Below, piece by piece: positions 15,741 to 20,357 of a DNA stretch of 20,357 nt. The first letter of the stretch is position 1. The number at the start of each line of letters is the position of its first letter. Source of the DNA: Lachnospiraceae bacterium UBA7225. Lineage in GTDB: Bacteria > Bacillota > Clostridia > Lachnospirales > Lachnospiraceae. Both the position numbers and the translations under genes were made by a program. The notes below the pieces were generated by a model. It did not search any database. It was given only the letters and a program-made list of their open reading frames with translations, and was not told where the DNA came from. Where the stretch lies: NCBI GenBank assembly GCA_002473385.1, contig DKTR01000010.1, forward strand, positions 1-20,357. The letters run 5' to 3'.

Positions 15741-16409
15741 TCATTTCTTATTTTCCTCTATCTCCAGTCCCGGAATCTTAATCTTCTTTTCTATCAATAC
15801 AAAAATCACCGTCATAACCCCAATAATCACCAGATAATAAACTGCCACCAGAGAATAAGATTCTATCGTATTATAGAAGCGGGAAATCATGATCTTTGCC
15901 TGAGTCATAAGCTCCGGAACCGCAATCAAGTAACATACCGATGTATTTTTGATCATCGATATAGCCTCGTTGGCCCAGGTGGGCAGGACAATCCGTATTA
16001 CCTGCGGGATCATAATCACCCAGATTGCCTTCACCTGCGACATGCCCATGGCTCTGGCTGCCATCATCTGACCAGGACCAATAGAAAGTATCGCACCACG
16101 GAAATATTCGATCTGATAAGCTGCCGAATTCAGTCCCATGGTAAGACATCCGGCTACCAAAGGCGATAATACGATACCAAACTGGGGCAGACCGTAGTAC
16201 ACAATAAAAAGCTGCACCAGAACCGGTGTTCCTCTCAAAAACTCCGAGTACACCATACTCACTCCCCGCAGGAGTTTATTTCCGTATACCCGCGCAAATG
16301 CCAGTGGAATTCCTACGACCAGACCAATCAGCAGTGAAATCGCCGACATTTCCAGTGTAATCAATGCCCCTTCAAAAAAAGCGGGAATCGCCATTTCATA
16401 AAAGTTCAT
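15741..16409 (-). CDS. Polar amino acid ABC transporter permease (second permease)
   Basis: Membrane half of an amino acid importer of the His/Glu/Gln/Arg (HisM/GlnP) family. The 222 residues form about five spans, with the EAA loop that docks the ATPase at about 130-160: EYFRGAILSIGPGQMMAARAMGMSQVKAIWVIMIPQ read in pieces (RGAILSIGPGQ, AARAMGMSQVKA). The ATG at 16409 (MNFYEMAIPAFFEG) has GGGGAGAG before it; a longer frame back to 16568 only overlaps the ATPase gene and has no hydrophobic start. It is the last gene of the operon, starting 16 nt after the ATPase gene ends. Together with the permease at 17290-17952 it probably forms a heterodimer. The exact amino acid cannot be told. Confidence 0.93.
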   Translation of the reverse strand: MNFYEMAIPAFFEGALITLEMSAISLLIGLVVGIPLAFARVYGNKLLRGVSMVYSEFLRGTPVLVQLFIVYYGLPQFGIVLSPLVAGCLTMGLNSAAYQIEYFRGAILSIGPGQMMAARAMGMSQVKAIWVIMIPQVIRIVLPTWANEAISMIKNTSVCYLIAVPELMTQAKIMISRFYNTIESYSLVAVYYLVIIGVMTVIFVLIEKKIKIPGLEIEENKK

Positions 16410-16425
16410 CCATCTCTCCCCTTCC

Positions 16426-17172
16426 TTACTGGAACTGCCCCTCAAATTTACCCAGGAACTGACGGGCGCGCTCTGTCTTCGGATGTCCAAAAAACTCCTC
16501 CGGACTTCCCTCCTCCACAATAACGCCGCCTTCCAGAAATACCACCCTGTCAGCCACGCGGCGCGCAAAATTCATTTCGTGGGTCACGCACACCATGGTC
16601 ATTCCTTCCTGGGCCAGTTTCTGCATTACCTCCAAAACCTCACCAATCAGTTCCGGATCCAGCGCAGAGGTAGGTTCATCAAACAGCATAACCTTTGGAT
16701 CCATAGCAAGTGCCCTGGCAATGGCCACCCTCTGTTTCATGCCCCCGGAGAGCTGCCCGGGATACAGATCCAGCTTGTCCCCCAGACCAACCCGCTCCAG
16801 TTCAATTTTGGCTCTTTCTCTTGCTTCTTCCTTCTTCACTCCAAGAACCTTTGTCAGACCGACCGCCACATTATCAATGGCTCTTAAATGCGCAAATAAA
16901 TTAAATTCCTGGAATACCATTCCCAGATGCTCTCTGGCATGATTGATATTCACCTTCGGCGCTGTCAGCTCCTGACCGTTCACCCAGACATGCCCTTCTG
17001 TGGGAACCGTTAAGAGATTGATACACCGCAATAATGTACTTTTTCCTGTACCACTGGGGCCCAGCAAAACTACCACCTCCGACTCGCGGACAGATAGATC
17101 CACCCCCTTAAGTACCTCATTATTTCCATATATTTTTTTAATACCTTCCAGCCGAATAATTTCCTTTCCCAT
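16426..17172 (-). CDS. Polar amino acid ABC transporter ATPase (GlnQ/HisP type)
   Basis: Cytoplasmic ATPase of the importer. Walker A GPSGTGKST (38-46), Q-loop VFQEFNLF (86-93, Gln88), signature LSGGMKQR (141-148), Walker B VMLFDEP (161-167) and a THEM H-loop are all intact. At 248 residues it has standard length for this family. The ATG at 17172 follows AGGAG by seven bases and matches the family start (MGKEIIRLEGIKK), so the upstream start at 17202 is rejected. A 117-nt gap separates it from the preceding permease, longer than elsewhere in the operon; no clear promoter or terminator is visible there. Confidence 0.95.
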   Translation of the reverse strand: MGKEIIRLEGIKKIYGNNEVLKGVDLSVRESEVVVLLGPSGTGKSTLLRCINLLTVPTEGHVWVNGQELTAPKVNINHAREHLGMVFQEFNLFAHLRAIDNVAVGLTKVLGVKKEEARERAKIELERVGLGDKLDLYPGQLSGGMKQRVAIARALAMDPKVMLFDEPTSALDPELIGEVLEVMQKLAQEGMTMVCVTHEMNFARRVADRVVFLEGGVIVEEGSPEEFFGHPKTERARQFLGKFEGQFQ

Positions 17173-17289
17173 CCCTGGTCTCCTCTCAAGTCTTTTTCTC
17201 AAAGATGCTCTTTTTCTATTCTGATTTATACAACGGCCATAACATATACCGCTTTATCGCCATTCCTCCACAGAGTGCTTCGCACAATG

Positions 17290-17952
17290 TCAGGAAACGT
17301 CTGGTATTGCCAGCCGCTTCTCCAGTTTTCTGAGTAAAAAGCATACCAGATATGTGCACACAAAATAAATCAGAGCCACAGAAATATAGACAGCGAAGGG
17401 TTCTCTGCTCCGGGCAATTTCATACTGTGCCAGACGCATGATCTCCACTACGCCGATGATGTATACCAGTGAGGAAGCCTTGATCACACCGGCCGCTTCA
17501 TTGGTCCAGGACGGCAGTGCCCGCCGCAGTGCCTGCGGAAAAATAATCACAAAGATCGCTTTCCACTGGGACATTCCCAATGCTCTGGCCGCCAGCATCT
17601 GTCCGGAATCCAGAGATTCGATCGCGCCTCTGAAAATCTCCTGCTGATACACACAGCTAATTATCGCCAGCGAAAGGGTTCCGGCCCAATAGGCAGAAAT
17701 ATTTATGGAACCGGCAATAACAAAATAAAGCAATAATAAAAGGATCGTCTGGGGAATGGCGCGAAATACTGCGCTGAAAGCCACCATTACAACTTTCGCA
17801 ACCCGACCGCCATATACCCGAAAAAAAGCAAGGATCATCCCTCCCACCGCTCCAAACAGCAGCGCAAAGAAGGAAACGGAAAGTGTTACTTTAATTCCAC
17901 CCAGCAAGTATGGTATTAAATATGTTATGATTCTCTGAAATGTCAGTTCCAT
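17290..17952 (-). CDS. Polar amino acid ABC transporter permease (first permease)
   Basis: Partner permease of the same importer, 220 residues with about five membrane spans. The EAA loop (QQEIFRGAIESLDSGQ, AARALGMSQWKAIFVIIFPQ) parallels the second permease closely, consistent with an old duplication and a heterodimeric pore. The ATG at 17952 is preceded by GGGGAAGAGG. It lies downstream of the binding-protein gene, separated by a stable hairpin, so it is probably translated from less abundant message than the binding protein. Nothing looks truncated. Confidence 0.93.
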   Translation of the reverse strand: MELTFQRIITYLIPYLLGGIKVTLSVSFFALLFGAVGGMILAFFRVYGGRVAKVVMVAFSAVFRAIPQTILLLLLYFVIAGSINISAYWAGTLSLAIISCVYQQEIFRGAIESLDSGQMLAARALGMSQWKAIFVIIFPQALRRALPSWTNEAAGVIKASSLVYIIGVVEIMRLAQYEIARSREPFAVYISVALIYFVCTYLVCFLLRKLEKRLAIPDVS

Positions 17953-17975
17953 AAAAACCTCTTCCCCTTATATCA

Positions 17976-18017
17976 GCAAACCACGGGAAGCCGGCTTTTT
18001 ACGGCTCCGTGGTTTGC
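17976..18017 (-). terminator. Intercistronic hairpin between binding-protein and permease genes
   Basis: GCAAACCACGG (17976-17986) pairs perfectly with CCGTGGTTTGC (18007-18017), with a further GCCG/CGGC pairing inside. No run of T follows on the minus strand, so it is more likely a partial terminator or an mRNA-stabilising processing stem than a full stop. Such stems commonly raise binding-protein levels over membrane components. Confidence 0.7.
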
Positions 18018-18058
18018 TTCTAAATGCATATTTTATTTCCCGTTGACGTGTGCAGTGA

Positions 18059-18853
18059 TCAGTCTACTTCCCATTTCAGTGCCAGTTCATCCAGGAAGCC
18101 TTCTTCTCGCAGGTCATCAATTATGCTGTCCAGTTCTTCCAGCAGTTCCGGCTGCTCCTTAGGAACGGCGATGTTTTCACCAGTGCCATAGAAGGAGCAT
18201 TCAAAAATAATTTTTACATCGTATTTCTTCTCATATTCCTTTGCCTGGTTCTTATCGCCGGCCACCAGGTCGATTCTGCCTGCTTCCAGATCCAGAATCA
18301 TATTTTCCGGAGCCTCGTAACGGGAAACCTGGCTCTCTTTCATCTTTCCATTATCTACCTGCTCCGTGATATACTGATCCGGCAGAGTACCGCTCTGAAC
18401 GCCCACATTGTAATTTACAATGTCGCCCATATCCGTGATTTCCGTATCGGAATCCTTCGGAGCAATGTAAACATTCATCTGCTGATGGTACATCTGCGTA
18501 AAATCAACCTTCTCTTTTCTCTCTTCCTTTGCTCCCATGGATGCAATAGCAACGTTTACCTTACCGGTCTGAACTGCAGCCACCAGAGCATCAAATGCCA
18601 TATCCTGGATTTCCACTTCTACTCCCATGCGGGATGCAATTTCATTGATCAAGTCCATATCATATCCAACATAGTTTCCGTCCTCATCAATGGATTCCCA
18701 GGGAGCATTGGTCGCGCTGGTTCCTACAACCATAGCCCCTTTTGTCTTGATCTCCTCCAGCAGATTTCCCTCTGCCGCATTCACCGACACACCCGCAAGC
18801 AAGCTGCATGCCATGGACAAAGCCACTACCGTACTCCAGATTTTACGTTTCAT
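18059..18853 (-). CDS. Extracellular solute-binding protein for polar amino acids (family 3)
   Basis: Captures the substrate outside the membrane and delivers it to the permease pair. After a signal peptide of about 27 residues (MKRKIWSTVVALSMACSLLAG, cleavage likely after VNAA), the mature protein has the family 3 pattern: GAMVVGTSATNAPWESID, a GYDMDLINEIASRMG segment near residue 68, and YNVGVQSGTLPDQY in the second lobe. A perfect AGGAGG seven bases before the ATG fits high expression. The signal peptide lacks a lipobox: the expected LAGC reads LAGV, so a covalent lipid anchor is not predicted, unusual for a monoderm binding protein. A weak TTGATA at 18898-18903 could form part of a promoter of its own. 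Ligand identity is undetermined. Confidence 0.92.
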   Translation of the reverse strand: MKRKIWSTVVALSMACSLLAGVSVNAAEGNLLEEIKTKGAMVVGTSATNAPWESIDEDGNYVGYDMDLINEIASRMGVEVEIQDMAFDALVAAVQTGKVNVAIASMGAKEERKEKVDFTQMYHQQMNVYIAPKDSDTEITDMGDIVNYNVGVQSGTLPDQYITEQVDNGKMKESQVSRYEAPENMILDLEAGRIDLVAGDKNQAKEYEKKYDVKIIFECSFYGTGENIAVPKEQPELLEELDSIIDDLREEGFLDELALKWEVD

Positions 18854-18956
18854 AAGATTTCCTCCTTTTGTCTGAAATTATTCAGCATCTTTTTATTTAT
18901 CAAAGAGGGATGAGCCTCCTTAATATCCACCCTTCTCCCCCTTTGCTCTGCTGCCT

Positions 18957-20186
18957 TCAGGTTCCAGAAACAAAAGAGGCAATATTATCTCTGCCCTTTC
19001 CTACCTCAATAGGACTGCTAAACAAATACTGAAATGCGGCTTCCGCTGCCCCAAACAAACTGGCACGTCCCCGCAATATGGACAACTCCACATCAAGCTG
19101 ATTATAGAGCAATTCGGGAAGCAGGTTTTTCAATTGTTTCCTAACCGGAAGCAAAATCAAATCTCCCATCTCCGCCAGTAATCCTCCAATAACAATCAAT
19201 GACGGGTTATACGTATATACTACATTGACAATTCCCTTTGCAAGAGTCTCTGCCGCCTCATTGATAATTCCGATAGAAAATGCATCGGAAGCATTAGCAG
19301 CCGAAACAATATCTTCCACAGACACCTTTTCCGGCATATCTCCTGTCAGCCGTTTCAATAGAACATTTTCCTTCTGATCCCACAATTCTCTCGCCCTGCG
19401 GATCAGCATCTGTCCCCCGCAACACTCTTCTAAGTTCCGGTTTTCTCTCTGATTCTGAGAAAAATTTATCGTATTCCCGATCTCTCCTGCCGCACCCCAG
19501 CCGCCGCGGAACAATTCTCTCTTAGATATTACACCCGCACAGATTCCCCACGAAGTGGTAATATATACCATATCGTTTACATCGTCATACAGCCGTTTCC
19601 ACTCTCCCAATGCAGCCAGACGGGCATTGATATCCATTCCCACCGTAACAGAATACCGCTCCATCAGCAGCTTCCGCAGCGGAATATTTGACCAGCCAAA
19701 GGTAGTTGATGAAAGAATCGTACCACTGGCATTGTCGATAAAACCACGCACTCCACAATAAATAATAAGCAATTTATCTGCATTTTCCAGAGAAGCAATA
19801 CAATTATCAATCGCCTGATACAGTGCACTCAGATATTCCGCTTTGCGGACCGGCTCATCATATTGAAAACAAAGCTCTCCACAAAGGTCAAAAACCCCCG
19901 CATGTACTCTGGTTTTTCCAAAATCAACTCCGATAATATATCCTGAATCATGTTTCAAGGAAATTGTTATGGGTCTCCTTCCACCGCTTGAATCCCCTTC
20001 CCCGGTCTCAATTACATAACCATCCTCCAGAAGCTGTTTTATGATCCGGGACACCGCCGACAGACTAAGTCCCGTGGCTTTCGCAAGTTCCGTTCTGGAT
20101 ACTTTTTTTACCTCATGTATATATTTCAGAACATAATTTCTATTCGCATCACTCAATGCGCGAAGATCGATTCCTCCTTTAGACAT
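18957..20186 (-). CDS. ROK-family transcriptional regulator
   Basis: Probable repressor sensing a sugar or sugar phosphate. The 409-residue protein begins with a winged helix-turn-helix (about 10-75, RTELAKATGLSLSAVSRIIK, then GGRRP) and continues with the ROK sugar-kinase-like fold: IIGVDFGKTRVHAGVFD (84-100), MDINARLAALGE (184-195) and GAAGEIGN (231-238). The usual zinc site (GH followed by a CxCGxxGC cluster) is degraded: His is Asn and only ECCGG remains. The ATG at 20186 has AGGAGG 12 bases upstream; a GTG at 20219 adds only a basic stretch. It lies 103 nt upstream of the binding-protein gene on the same strand, so it may control itself and the transporter. A ROK protein beside an amino acid importer is unusual. 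Confidence 0.9.
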   Translation of the reverse strand: MSKGGIDLRALSDANRNYVLKYIHEVKKVSRTELAKATGLSLSAVSRIIKQLLEDGYVIETGEGDSSGGRRPITISLKHDSGYIIGVDFGKTRVHAGVFDLCGELCFQYDEPVRKAEYLSALYQAIDNCIASLENADKLLIIYCGVRGFIDNASGTILSSTTFGWSNIPLRKLLMERYSVTVGMDINARLAALGEWKRLYDDVNDMVYITTSWGICAGVISKRELFRGGWGAAGEIGNTINFSQNQRENRNLEECCGGQMLIRRARELWDQKENVLLKRLTGDMPEKVSVEDIVSAANASDAFSIGIINEAAETLAKGIVNVVYTYNPSLIVIGGLLAEMGDLILLPVRKQLKNLLPELLYNQLDVELSILRGRASLFGAAEAAFQYLFSSPIEVGKGRDNIASFVSGT

Positions 20187-20224
20187 ATGGCATATTTTCC
20201 TCCTGATTCGTAATTTCACATATC

Positions 20225-20251
20225 TTCTATACCATATATTCTATACCATAT
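20225..20251. repeat. Tandem 13-bp direct repeat in the regulator promoter
   Basis: TTCTATACCATAT occurs at 20225-20237 and again at 20239-20251, 14 bases apart and without mismatch. It overlaps the predicted -10 region, so it could be an operator for the ROK regulator itself. Confidence 0.7.
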
Positions 20252-20265
20252 TTTATTTATGACAA
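20238..20265 (-). promoter_or_regulatory. Predicted promoter of the ROK regulator gene
   Basis: On the minus strand TTGTCA (20260-20265), a 16-base spacer and TAGAAT (20238-20243) resemble a sigma-A promoter, about 50 bases upstream of the ATG at 20186. The last 90 bases of the window (20266-20357) are AT-rich with nothing else recognisable. Confidence 0.45.
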
Positions 20266-20357
20266 TAGAAAGTTTAAAAGTATGCTTCCTATTGTTTATC
20301 TTTTACAGTTTTATGCCGAGAACTTACTTTCTTCTTGGTAGCAAATATCTTTTCTAG

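Noticed and set aside
17216..17263. 15-residue minus-strand ORF after GGAGG in the 117-nt gap before the ATPase gene
   Set aside because: The Shine-Dalgarno is almost touching the ATG and no attenuator hairpin follows, so a leader peptide is not supported.

Overview
The window looks like a chromosomal segment from a low-to-mid-GC Gram-positive anaerobe of the Clostridia, most likely a Lachnospiraceae-type gut bacterium. This rests on AGGAGG-type ribosome binding sites, tightly overlapping genes, teichoic-acid-type (Tar/Tag) enzymes, a choline-binding-like repeat protein joined to an L,D-transpeptidase, and a Gram-positive-style polar amino acid ABC transporter. The assignment comes from protein character only; no database was consulted. 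No tRNA, rRNA, CRISPR array, insertion sequence or phage gene was seen.

Region 1 (49-12087, all minus strand) is one long operon for a surface phosphopolysaccharide. In transcription order it encodes a membrane polyprenyl-phosphate sugar-phosphate transferase that primes the lipid carrier, a family 2 glycosyltransferase, a CDP-glycerol/ribitol polymer phosphotransferase (TarL/TagF type), TarI and TarJ (which together make CDP-ribitol), a pyruvyltransferase-family protein, a second phosphotransferase (TagB/TagF type), a second family 2 glycosyltransferase with a coiled-coil tail, a two-component ABC exporter (permease and short ATPase), a small Gln/Lys/Leu-rich coiled-coil protein, and a CgeB-like glycosyltransferase. 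Together they suggest a ribitol-phosphate-containing, possibly pyruvylated glycan built on undecaprenyl phosphate in the cytoplasm and exported by the ABC transporter. Genes are separated by a few bases or overlap, and a sigma-A-like promoter is predicted just upstream of 12087. The last two genes lie in different frames but carry two copies of one coiled-coil repeat 130 nt apart, so they may be one frameshifted gene.

Region 2 (12227-14056, minus) is a polytopic membrane protein of the DUF6077 type, interrupted by one in-frame TAG codon into 349- and 255-residue pieces, behind a strong predicted promoter. Divergent from it, on the plus strand (14265-15596), is a secreted L,D-transpeptidase with about twelve aromatic cell-wall-binding repeats. 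A long, probably bidirectional terminator hairpin follows it.

Region 3 (15741-20186, minus) is a polar amino acid uptake module: substrate-binding protein, permease, ATPase and second permease. A ROK-family regulator lies upstream. A stable hairpin sits between the binding-protein gene and the rest of the operon, and a tandem 13-bp repeat overlaps the regulator's predicted promoter.

The points most worth checking are the amber-split membrane protein, the frame-offset coiled-coil/glycosyltransferase pair with its 28-residue repeats, and the unusual mix of capsule-type priming, TarIJ ribitol supply, two alditol-phosphate transferases and ABC export.
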